The notes below the pieces were generated by a model. The model saw only the letters and a program-made list of their open reading frames with translations, ran no database searches and was not told where the DNA came from. The translations under genes and the position numbers were made by a program. Below, in pieces: positions 30,750 to 37,500 of a stretch of 55,485 nucleotides of DNA. Source of the stretch: a virus; the IMG/VR virus record IMGVR_UViG_3300021962_000132, positions 1 to 55,485 of that record, one strand, 5' to 3'. Every line of letters starts with the position of its first letter. Position 1 is the stretch's first letter.

Positions 30750-31312
30750 AAAGATTGATTTATATTGAGGAAAATTTTTTAGACGCAGTAGCGTGTAAAT
30801 CGTTTATAGATTTTGCTATTGAAAATAAGGATAAAGAATTGCCATATGGTAATGAAAGTAGAGGTGGAGATACTTTTATTACTAATTTAGATTGTGGTGG
30901 TAACCTTTATCAAGGAGGAGTGCCTGATTGTATAGACTTAAATGGTGTAAAAAATCCAATAATTTCTTCAATTACAAAAATTTGCAAGTCTTTTGATGAA
31001 AATATTAAATTAGACTATGCGACGATCGTGAGATGGCCTGAAGGAACTTTTATGAAACCTCATTATGATAACTCCTATCAAGATAATCCTGATGTTTTTG
31101 CTGCTCTAGTGTACCTAAATGATTCTTATAGTGGTGGATATACTTGCTTTGAGGACTTTGAAGTGAAACCACAATTAGGAAAACTAGTTATATTTTCCAA
31201 CTCCCAATATCTTCATCATGTTACAAAAGTTGAGGACAGCGAAAGATTTGTTCTTTCCCTCTGGTACAGTGGGTTGACACGGACCCTTGACCGTGCTATG
31301 ATACATGGGTAA
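30746..31312 (+). CDS. 2OG-Fe(II) oxygenase (prolyl hydroxylase-like)
   Basis: A 188-residue protein with a GTG start in the overlap with the preceding gene. The double-stranded beta-helix metal site is complete: H106-x-D108 (KPHYDNS), a distal His (YLHHVTK, 157/158) and Arg167 for 2-oxoglutarate. This resembles phage prolyl 4-hydroxylase-like enzymes, which use O2 and 2-oxoglutarate. Coupling to structural genes suggests it hydroxylates a virion protein, but the substrate is unknown. A promoter for the next gene lies in its last codons. Confidence 0.87.
   Translation: MKRLIYIEENFLDAVACKSFIDFAIENKDKELPYGNESRGGDTFITNLDCGGNLYQGGVPDCIDLNGVKNPIISSITKICKSFDENIKLDYATIVRWPEGTFMKPHYDNSYQDNPDVFAALVYLNDSYSGGYTCFEDFEVKPQLGKLVIFSNSQYLHHVTKVEDSERFVLSLWYSGLTRTLDRAMIHG
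31274..31302 (+). promoter_or_regulatory. Sigma70 promoter
   Basis: TTGACA (31274-31279), a 17-nt spacer and TATGAT (31297-31302), the same elements as at psbA, placed inside the end of the oxygenase gene. It drives the small-gene/tRNA region. Confidence 0.8.
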
Positions 31313-31327
31313 TCAACGGACGACCGA

Positions 31328-31510
31328 ATGCAAGACGAGTACCTCTCACGCTGCGTGGTGGACCCTATCAAGCGTACAGTGTATCTGTATTCTAACGAAG
31401 GGTCAGAGAAGCAAGTGACCTGTGATACAGTAGAAGAATTTATGAATGTGCTAGAGTTTGTTCGTTCTGCAGTGGATGAAGAGACTCTCTCATACGCAAA
31501 TCCACTTTAA
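31328..31510 (+). CDS. Conserved hypothetical protein, 60 aa
   Basis: A 60-residue alpha/beta protein (RCVVDPIKRTVYLYSNEGSEKQVTCDTVEEFMNVLEFVRSAV). It is the first gene after a strong promoter and so likely early. No family is recognised, but the pattern of strands and helix is well formed. Confidence 0.65.
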   Translation: MQDEYLSRCVVDPIKRTVYLYSNEGSEKQVTCDTVEEFMNVLEFVRSAVDEETLSYANPL

Positions 31511-31573
31511 TTTCCATTTTTGGTCCAAAAATTTTCCCGGTAAAAATTGCCCTTATTACTTTTTTGAAAAAGT

Positions 31574-31777
31574 ATGGTTTATAAAATTTCATACAAAGAC
31601 CTCAAAGAGGAACCAGTCAAAACCACTCCCGAAAATGTAAAAGAGTCAAATGAAGCACTCTTTACAGCAAAGTGGAATCTCCCTAAAGCAGCAAAGCACT
31701 GTGGAATGTCACAAAAAGAAATGAAGTTGACATTCTGGGAATATATCAAGTATAATCCTAGTACTTACCAAGCGTAA
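31574..31777 (+). CDS. Conserved hypothetical protein, 67 aa, HTH-like
   Basis: A 67-residue protein whose middle, EALFTAKWNLPKAAKHCGMSQKEMKLTFWEYI, reads like a helix-turn-helix (plausible turn after KAAKHCG). A DNA-binding regulator is possible. The 63-base gap before it is A/T-rich, with a short AATTTT/AAAATT dyad. A tRNA follows. Confidence 0.6.
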   Translation: MVYKISYKDLKEEPVKTTPENVKESNEALFTAKWNLPKAAKHCGMSQKEMKLTFWEYIKYNPSTYQA

Positions 31778-31784
31778 GTTTTTT

Positions 31785-32066
31785 GCGAGTATGGTGGAAT
31801 CGGTAGACACACCAGACTTATGAAAATTGAGCCTCATTTAGGAAACTTTATGAGTGTAATTCCTCAAATTCGGTGAAACCTGTAAAATGGCAATACCGAG
31901 CCAAGCATCGCAAGATGAAGGTGTAGAGACTAGACGGGGAACACCTAAACCAAAAGGTATGGTGAAGGTATAGTCCAGACCACAAACCGAAAGGGTAGTG
32001 AAAACTATAGTGGTACGAAAATCTGTTGGGCGTATGCCCGTGGGAGTTCAAGTCTCCCTACTCGCA
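31785..32066 (+). tRNA. tRNA-Leu(UAA) interrupted by a group I intron
   Basis: Exon 1 is 31785-31819 and exon 2 32018-32066; joined they give an 84-base class II tRNA. The acceptor stem GCGAGTA/TACTCGC is perfect with discriminator A; the long variable arm GGGC/GCCC and the T-arm GGGAG/CTCCC are perfect; the anticodon loop CTTAAAA gives UAA. The intron splits the anticodon between U34 and A35, the position used in cyanobacterial tRNA-Leu(UAA). The outermost anticodon-stem pair is a C-U mismatch. CCA is not encoded. Splicing is needed for a functional tRNA. Confidence 0.88.
31820..32017 (+). ncRNA. Group I intron in tRNA-Leu
   Basis: A 198-base intervening sequence with a U before it and a G as last base, as group I introns require. 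It starts ATGAAAATTGAGCC, has the P3-P6-like AATTCGGTGAAACC and GGCAATACCGAGCCAAGC, and the R/S-like GTGTAGAGACTAGACGG and AAGGTATAGTCCAGAC that form P7, the guanosine site. These blocks closely match the intron of cyanobacterial tRNA-Leu(UAA) (class IC3). No endonuclease reading frame is inside. Confidence 0.85.
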
Positions 32067-32084
32067 TTAGAGTTCATACTCTAA
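32067..32084 (+). other. Hairpin after tRNA-Leu
   Basis: A perfect 7-bp hairpin TTAGAGT-TCAT-ACTCTAA starts directly after the discriminator base. No T-run follows, so it is more likely a tRNA 3' processing signal than a terminator. Confidence 0.5.
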
Positions 32085-32109
32085 ATAAACAAAAGTAAGG
32101 GACTATTCT

Positions 32110-32379
32110 ATGAAATACAGAATAGATGCCAGATATGTTTGGTATAACAAAGGATCAATGGTTGTTCTTATGTATTTCATAAACCAGATTCCTTTTACTT
32201 TTGATGAACTCCCTGACGAATCTATATTTGACTTGGAGTTAGTAGAATTAGCAGACAAAGAAAGAAGGTTTGAACCAGAAGATCTATACCAGTCTTCTTA
32301 CTATCTAATGATGGAAGAATGTCATCCTTTATTATACGAACTTGATCTGGAAAATCCTGAAATGTTGCCTGTTGATTAA
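32110..32379 (+). CDS. Conserved hypothetical protein, 89 aa
   Basis: An 89-residue protein starting MKYRIDARYVWYNKGSMVVLMYFINQIPFTFDELPDESIFDLE and ending in a strongly acidic part (DLENPEMLPVD). The N-terminal 40 residues look like a beta-sheet and the rest is helical. AAGGG is present 10 bases upstream. Function unknown. Confidence 0.65.
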   Translation: MKYRIDARYVWYNKGSMVVLMYFINQIPFTFDELPDESIFDLELVELADKERRFEPEDLYQSSYYLMMEECHPLLYELDLENPEMLPVD

Positions 32380-32380
32380 G

Positions 32381-32407
32381 TTTGTAACTATAATAAATAG
32401 TTACAAA
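32381..32407 (+). promoter_or_regulatory. Composite promoter at the centre of an 11-bp dyad
   Basis: TTTGTAACTAT (32381-32391) and ATAGTTACAAA (32397-32407) are perfect inverted arms. The fused element TATAATAAATA (32389-32399), a -10 plus late motif, lies across the centre. TTGCCT at 32365-32370 could be a weak -35 (18-nt spacer). Transcripts from it would lack the 5' arm. Confidence 0.65.
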
Positions 32408-32420
32408 TCATATTTAAAAT

Positions 32421-32777
32421 ATGAAAACCTGTACTAAATGTGGACTATCCAAATCACTAACAGAATTTCACTCTGCTGGTATAATAGATGGTAAAAAATA
32501 TCTTCGTGGTGAATGCAAAGTTTGTCAGAAGAAAGTTGTAAAAGCAAGGACAAAATCTATTAAAGAAGATTATGTTTCTTGGAAAAAAACTTTGAAGTGT
32601 ACCAGGTGTGGGTTTTCTGATTATCGTGCCCTCCAATTTCATCATATTGATGAAAAAGAGCATACTATTGCAAATATGTTCCGTGGTGGATTTTCTCTAG
32701 AAAGTATAAAAAAAGAAGCAAAAAAGTGTGAAGTTCTTTGCGCCAACTGCCACCAAATACACCATTCGCCCCTATAG
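32421..32777 (+). CDS. HNH homing endonuclease, 118 aa
   Basis: A 118-residue protein. Zinc-finger CxxC pairs (KTCTKCG, CKVCQ, KCTRCG) precede the nuclease core LQFHHIDEKEHTIANM (HH, about residues 73-88) and KKCEVLCANCHQIHH (Cys/Asn/His, about 102-116). The last ten bases of the gene are the first ten of tRNA-Thr, so the endonuclease probably inserted next to or into a tRNA site. Homing activity is inferred. Confidence 0.88.
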   Translation: MKTCTKCGLSKSLTEFHSAGIIDGKKYLRGECKVCQKKVVKARTKSIKEDYVSWKKTLKCTRCGFSDYRALQFHHIDEKEHTIANMFRGGFSLESIKKEAKKCEVLCANCHQIHHSPL

Positions 32778-32840
32778 CATAACGGTTACTGCATCCGCCT
32801 TGTAAGCGGAAGATTTTCGGTTCGATTCCGAATGGGGGCT
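32768..32840 (+). tRNA. tRNA-Thr(UGU)
   Basis: 73 bases. The acceptor stem GCCCCTA/TGGGGGC has one T-G pair, the anticodon stem is TCCGC/GCGGA with loop CTTGTAA (anticodon UGU, Thr) and the T-arm TTCGG/CCGAA is perfect. CCA is not encoded. The 5' end overlaps the 3' end of the HNH gene. Confidence 0.95.
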
Positions 32841-32858
32841 CTGAGTTCTATAACTCCA

Positions 32859-33017
32859 ATGTCACTTATTTCACAACAAGACCGCCAAATGGTCATTGAA
32901 GCACTTGAATATTATGTTCAAAAACTTAAGGAAGATAACTGCACTCCTGCCTCTATCAGTGCATTCCAAACCCTCCTTAACTGGGTCGAACTGGAGCATT
33001 TCAAGCATGAAAATTAA
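32859..33017 (+). CDS. Small hypothetical protein, 52 aa
   Basis: Start ATG 32859; an in-frame ATG at 32832 would begin within the tRNA and is rejected. The 52-residue protein is helical (SQQDRQMVIEALEYYVQKLKEDN, SISAFQTLLNWVELEHFKHEN). It overlaps the next gene by 11 bases. No family is recognised. Confidence 0.6.
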   Translation: MSLISQQDRQMVIEALEYYVQKLKEDNCTPASISAFQTLLNWVELEHFKHEN

Positions 33018-33180
33018 TCTTTGGTATTGTAAAGACATGAAACAGTGGCGTTGGGTTTTAACTGATGATAGTAGACCTATTCTTAAACAGGAATCTGGTC
33101 AGCAACCATTTCTCCGTGATGCTATGAATGATGTGGCAAATACTGTAGAATATATGTTAGAATGCAAACAAAGTGAGTAA
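33007..33180 (+). CDS. Small hypothetical protein, 57 aa
   Basis: A 57-residue protein from ATG 33007 (INLWYCKDMKQWRWVLTDDSRPI, QQPFLRDAMNDVANTVEYMLE). The first part resembles two beta-strands with Trp and the second a helix. It ends just before a hairpin terminator. Function unknown. Confidence 0.6.
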   Translation: MKINLWYCKDMKQWRWVLTDDSRPILKQESGQQPFLRDAMNDVANTVEYMLECKQSE

Positions 33181-33182
33181 TT

Positions 33183-33233
33183 GGAGGCAGCAACTAGTGT
33201 CTTGGCGGATTTAGTTGCGTAAGGCCTCCTTTT
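33183..33233 (+). terminator. Long-stem terminator
   Basis: GGAGGC/GCCTCC (33183-33188 with 33224-33229) encloses CAACTA/TAGTTG (33191-33196 with 33212-33217) and is followed by TTTT. The apical loop holds GTGTCTTGGCG, complementary to the leader of the following endonuclease gene. Confidence 0.7.
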
Positions 33234-33270
33234 ATAGTATAATAAATAATAATAGTCAACGCCAAGACAC
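33197..33270 (+). promoter_or_regulatory. Leader that can mask the start of the GIY-YIG gene, with late promoter inside
   Basis: GTGTCTTGGCG (33197-33207) and CGCCAAGACAC (33260-33270) are perfect complements; the second arm ends one base before the ATG at 33272. The fused element TATAATAAATA (33238-33248) lies between them, so late transcripts lack the first arm and leave the start free, while read-through RNA can block it. This is the logic known for T4 I-TevI. Confidence 0.6.
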
Positions 33271-33271
33271 A

Positions 33272-33838
33272 ATGAACGAATACTACACTTACGCATATTT
33301 GCGTGAAGACGGAACACCTTACTACATTGGCAAAGGTAAAGGAAGAAGAGTTTATAATAGTCACATTAGACAAAACAAAACAAATTTAAAACCTAAAGAT
33401 AGTAGTAGAATTCTTCTTTTAAAGAAAAATCTTACAGAAGAGGAAGCAAGTAAACACGAAATTTATATGATTTATGTGTTTGGAAGAAAAGATTTAGGAA
33501 CTGGTATTCTTCGTAATATGACTAATGGTGGAGATGGAATATCTGGATATTCTCATACCGAAGAAACTAAAAAACTTCTTTCAGAAAAAACTTCTGGAAA
33601 AAATCACACTTGGTATGGGAGGGAACATACCGAAGAATCAAAAAGGAAAATGAGAGAATCTAGTAAAAATAGAGAAAGAAAACCTCATAGTGAAGAAACA
33701 AAAAAGAAAATGAGGGAGTCTGCTAAAAAATATTGGAAAGATGTAGGTAGAAATATTAATGGGGAAAATAATCCCTTTTATGGAAAATCACACAGTGAAG
33801 AAACTAAGAAAAAAATAGGAGATAATGTTAGGAAATGA
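33272..33838 (+). CDS. GIY-YIG homing endonuclease with NUMOD3 repeats
   Basis: A 188-residue protein from ATG 33272. The N-terminal domain has the GIY-YIG type start (YYTYAYLREDGTPYYIGKGKGRR, residues 4-26), a conserved Glu region (EEEASKHEIYMIYVFG) and the loop NMTNGGDGISGY. The rest is Lys-rich NUMOD3 repeats (HTEETKKLLSEKTSGK, HTEESKRKMRESSK, HSEETKKKMRESAKK, HSEETKKKIGDN). It is a typical free-standing phage homing endonuclease; its leader is described separately. Confidence 0.9.
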   Translation: MNEYYTYAYLREDGTPYYIGKGKGRRVYNSHIRQNKTNLKPKDSSRILLLKKNLTEEEASKHEIYMIYVFGRKDLGTGILRNMTNGGDGISGYSHTEETKKLLSEKTSGKNHTWYGREHTEESKRKMRESSKNRERKPHSEETKKKMRESAKKYWKDVGRNINGENNPFYGKSHSEETKKKIGDNVRK

Positions 33839-33856
33839 GTACAAATACTTAGTTTT

Positions 33857-34498
33857 ATGAAAAGTGACTTCTATATAGAAAGAGTGACCAAAAAGGAACT
33901 TGAATCACTCCTTTTAACTTATCATTATCTTAAAGATGAGAGTAAAACATACAAGTCGGGTTTCAACTATGGACTTTATAGAAACACTTTCACAGATGTC
34001 CTTAGAATTGGCAACTGTCTTGGTGCTTGCATTTTTACTGGTCTCCCAGTTCCAGAAATAGCAAAAGGAGCATTTGGATTAAATCGTAATGAACAACAAG
34101 GACTTTTCGAACTTTCAAGACTTTGCATCGAACCTAGTACGCAGTCACGAGAATATAACATCACTTCTTGGTTTGTGTCAAAGGCGATTAGACAACTTCG
34201 AAAAGATACTGAAGTTAAAGCAATCCTTTCTTATGCTGATTCAAATCACCATTCTGGTACAATTTATCGCGCTTGCAACTTTAAGTATTACGGTCTCACG
34301 GATCGAAAAAAAGATTTCTATTATTCAGACGGAACTAAACACTCTCGCGGAAAAGTAAAAGGTTCTGAAGGTGAGTGGAAAGAAAGAAGTAGGAAGCACA
34401 GATACTTAATGGTATTTGATAAAAAACTTCAAAAAAGGTTGACTTGGAAAGAAGAGTCGTGGTATAATAATCAAGACGATACTGAATCGTTACAGTGA
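33857..34498 (+). CDS. Mom-like DNA modification protein
   Basis: A 213-residue protein with a GNAT-like layout. LYRNTFTDVLRIGNCLGACIFTGLP, GLFELSRLCIEPSTQSREYNITSWFVSKAIRQLRKD and ILSYADSNHHSGTIYRACNFKYYGLTDRKKDFYYSDGTKHSRG match the Mom family of phage Mu, which modifies adenine in phage DNA (carbamoylmethyl-type) against restriction. Other GNAT enzymes are possible. It lies after the homing endonuclease and before a terminator. Such a protein would protect phage DNA from host nucleases. Confidence 0.65.
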   Translation: MKSDFYIERVTKKELESLLLTYHYLKDESKTYKSGFNYGLYRNTFTDVLRIGNCLGACIFTGLPVPEIAKGAFGLNRNEQQGLFELSRLCIEPSTQSREYNITSWFVSKAIRQLRKDTEVKAILSYADSNHHSGTIYRACNFKYYGLTDRKKDFYYSDGTKHSRGKVKGSEGEWKERSRKHRYLMVFDKKLQKRLTWKEESWYNNQDDTESLQ

Positions 34499-34516
34499 CC
34501 CAAAAAGTGTGACTTC

Positions 34517-34538
34517 AAAACCTCCTTTTGGAGGTTTT
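34517..34538 (+). terminator. Rho-independent terminator after the Mom-like gene
   Basis: A perfect 9-bp stem AAAACCTCC/GGAGGTTTT with a TTTT loop, 18 bases past the stop. Confidence 0.88.
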
Positions 34539-34542
34539 GTTG

Positions 34543-34553
34543 TATGATAAATA
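34543..34553 (+). promoter_or_regulatory. Composite late promoter for the long structural gene
   Basis: TATGATAAATA is the same fused -10/late element as at psbA; NATAAATA is 34546-34553. No -35 is seen at 17 bases. It begins the fibre transcript. Confidence 0.6.
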
Positions 34554-34583
34554 ATCCATAACGGAACTATAAGTATTAATAAG

Positions 34584-37500
34584 ATGGGTCTTTCACGTCT
34601 CGATAATTTTCTGAAATCAGTACGCGGAACGATTTTATATGTTGATCCAAATAGTATTGACTCTACAGATAGCATTGAAAATCAGGGCAATAGTTTAACT
34701 AGACCATTTAAAACAATTCAACGCGCACTTATTGAGGCAGCAAGATTCTCATATCAAAGAGGATTGGATAATGATAGATTTGGAAAAACAACAATTCTTC
34801 TTTATCCTGGAGATCATATTGTAGATAATCGTCCTGGATGGATACCATTTGAATCTAATAATTATTTGCTTAGAAGTGGAGCAACTTCTAATGTATTTCC
34901 TCCATTCGATTTAACATCAAATTTTGATTTAACTTCTCAAGATAATCAACTTTATAAATTAAATTCAATACATGGTGGAGTTATAATCCCAAGAGGAACT
35001 TCTATTGTTGGTTTAGATCTTAGAAAAACTAGAATTAGACCACTCTATGTGCCAAATCCTGAAAATAATAATATTGAAAGATCTGCAATTTTTAGAGTAA
35101 CTGGATCTTGTTATTTTTGGCAATTTACTTTCTTAGATGCAGATCCTAATGGTGTATGTTATAAAGATTATACTACAAATACTTTTGTTCCTAACTTTTC
35201 TCACCATAAATTGACTGCATTTGAATATGCGGATGGTGTAAATTCTGTGAACATTGCAGATGACTTTTTGATATATTCTGCTGAAAGAACTGACTTGGAT
35301 ATGTATTATGAAAAAGTTGGTCTTGCATATGGACAAGCATCTGGAAGAGAAGTTCAACCAGATTTCCCTGTTGCTGGAATTAATATTCAGTCAAAAGTTG
35401 ATGAATATCGTATTGTAGGATCTCGTGGTGCTGAGATTGGTATTTCAAGTATTCGTGCTGGAGATGGAGTAACTGCAACCACAACTATCACTGTAGACCT
35501 ACAAGAAGTTCTTCCTGGACTAGACGTAGATACTCCAATTAGAATTGAAGGTGTAGGCGTAGATGGTTATGATGGACAGTTTGTTATCAGTGAAGTCAAT
35601 AGTCCAACTCAAATTTTATATAAAGTTCAAAACCCACCATTACAAGCACTTCCTTCCCTCACCAACGCAACATTAAATATAACAATTGATACTGTTACTT
35701 CAGCATCTCCATATATTTTCAACTGTTCGCTAAGATCCGTTTATGGTATGTGTGGAATGCTTGCTGACGGAAGCAAAGCGGATGGATTTAAGAGTATGAT
35801 TGTCGCCCAGTTTACTGGTGTCGGTCTTCAAAAAGATAATAGAGCGTTTGTAAAATATAATTCTTCATCGGGAACATATGAAGACTTCACTGCATTTGGT
35901 AACGAAAATATTCAATCTGATAGTCGAGCAGTATATAAACCTTCTTATGAAAATTTTCACATCAAATGTCAAAATGATGCATATATCCAAGTAGTATCTG
36001 TATTTGCTATTGGATATGCTGGTCAATTTGTTGTAGATACTGGTGGAGATCAATCCATCAATAACTCAAATTCAAACTTTGGAGCAAAAGCTCTTGTAGC
36101 AAAAGGTTTTAGAAATAGTGCATTCTCCAGAGATGATGTTGGATATATTACTCACGTTATTCCTCCCAAGTTCTTAGAAACTACAGAGGTAAATGTTGAA
36201 TATGATTCTATCGATGTTAGTAAGACCGTAAGTGTTGGAAATACAAGTAGATTATATCTTTATAACCAAAATAATCAAGGCGTTTCTCCAGAAGGTGTTA
36301 TAGAAGGTTATCGTTTAGGTGCCAAAATTAATGATACTCTTAATGTTTTAATTAACCAAGGAGGAAGTGCAACTGAGTATTCTTCTAAAATTGTCATGCC
36401 AAGCAGTGAAAATACTGCTTCAGAAAAGAAATTTATTGTGGGAAGAAGCACTGTAGGAATTAATAGTATTGCATCAAATACTATTACATTCACAAAGTAT
36501 CATACTTTTGAAAATGGAGAAACTGTTCGTGTAATATCTAATACAGGTCAACTTCCAGATGGATTAGAACCAAATCAAACTTACTATGCAATTACTTCTG
36601 GTGTTGGTACTGATAGAATAAAACTGGCAAAAACTCTCAATGATGCAATTAGTTTAAATGCTCTTACTATTAATAGTAAAGGTGGAGTTCTAAATGTTAT
36701 CAGTAGAGTTTCTGATAAAAAACCTGGAGATTATGGACATCCTATTCAATATGACACTACAAACTCTCAGTGGTATGTAAATGTTTCTTCAGCATCAACC
36801 GAAAATACAATTTATCCTACAATTGTTGGGTTGGGAACAACTGTTCTTGGTTCTGCAACTCCTAGAACATATATTAAGAGAAATCCTGATACAAGAAGTG
36901 TAATTGATACTGCATATAGACTCCGTTATGTAATTCCAGCAGATTCAACTCTCTCCGGTCGTATACCAATTGAAGGATATGTAATTCAAGAATCAAATAG
37001 TTCTATTGGATCTTTAAACGCAGAAGTTGGATATCAATTCCATCCAACAGGTGCAACACTTTCTAATTCTACTCAACTAAGAAATCCAAGAATTATTGCG
37101 AATGCAAGTTGGTCTTCTGGTACTGCAAGAATAGTAACAGAACTTCCTCACGACCTTCAGGTTGGATCTACTGTTGAAATAGTAAACATTAAGAGTACTA
37201 ATAATACTGCGGGAATCGCTAATACTGCTTACAATGGCACATTTTCCATTTCTGGAATTAGTAGTGCAAAACAATTTACTGTGAGCATTCCAAATAATCC
37301 AGGAACATTCACAAACGATACCTCAACTAGAACAACATCTCTACCATATTTTAGAAAAAAACAGTTTAAAAATACTTATATTGTCTATAAGAGTCAGGAA
37401 ATCCAAAAGTACATTCCTGGTGAAAGGGATGGAATATATCATTTGATTGTTGTTAATGCATCAAATTCGCCTTCAATATCTCCATTTGAAAACGAAAAGT

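Noticed and set aside
31511-31573. Possible small gene or terminator in the A/T-rich gap
   Set aside because: Only a short AATTTT/AAAATT dyad without T-run and no open frame with ribosome site.
31848-32051. Minus-strand reading frame inside the tRNA-Leu intron as a possible homing endonuclease
   Set aside because: The translation has no nuclease motif and the sequence is explained by the conserved intron core.
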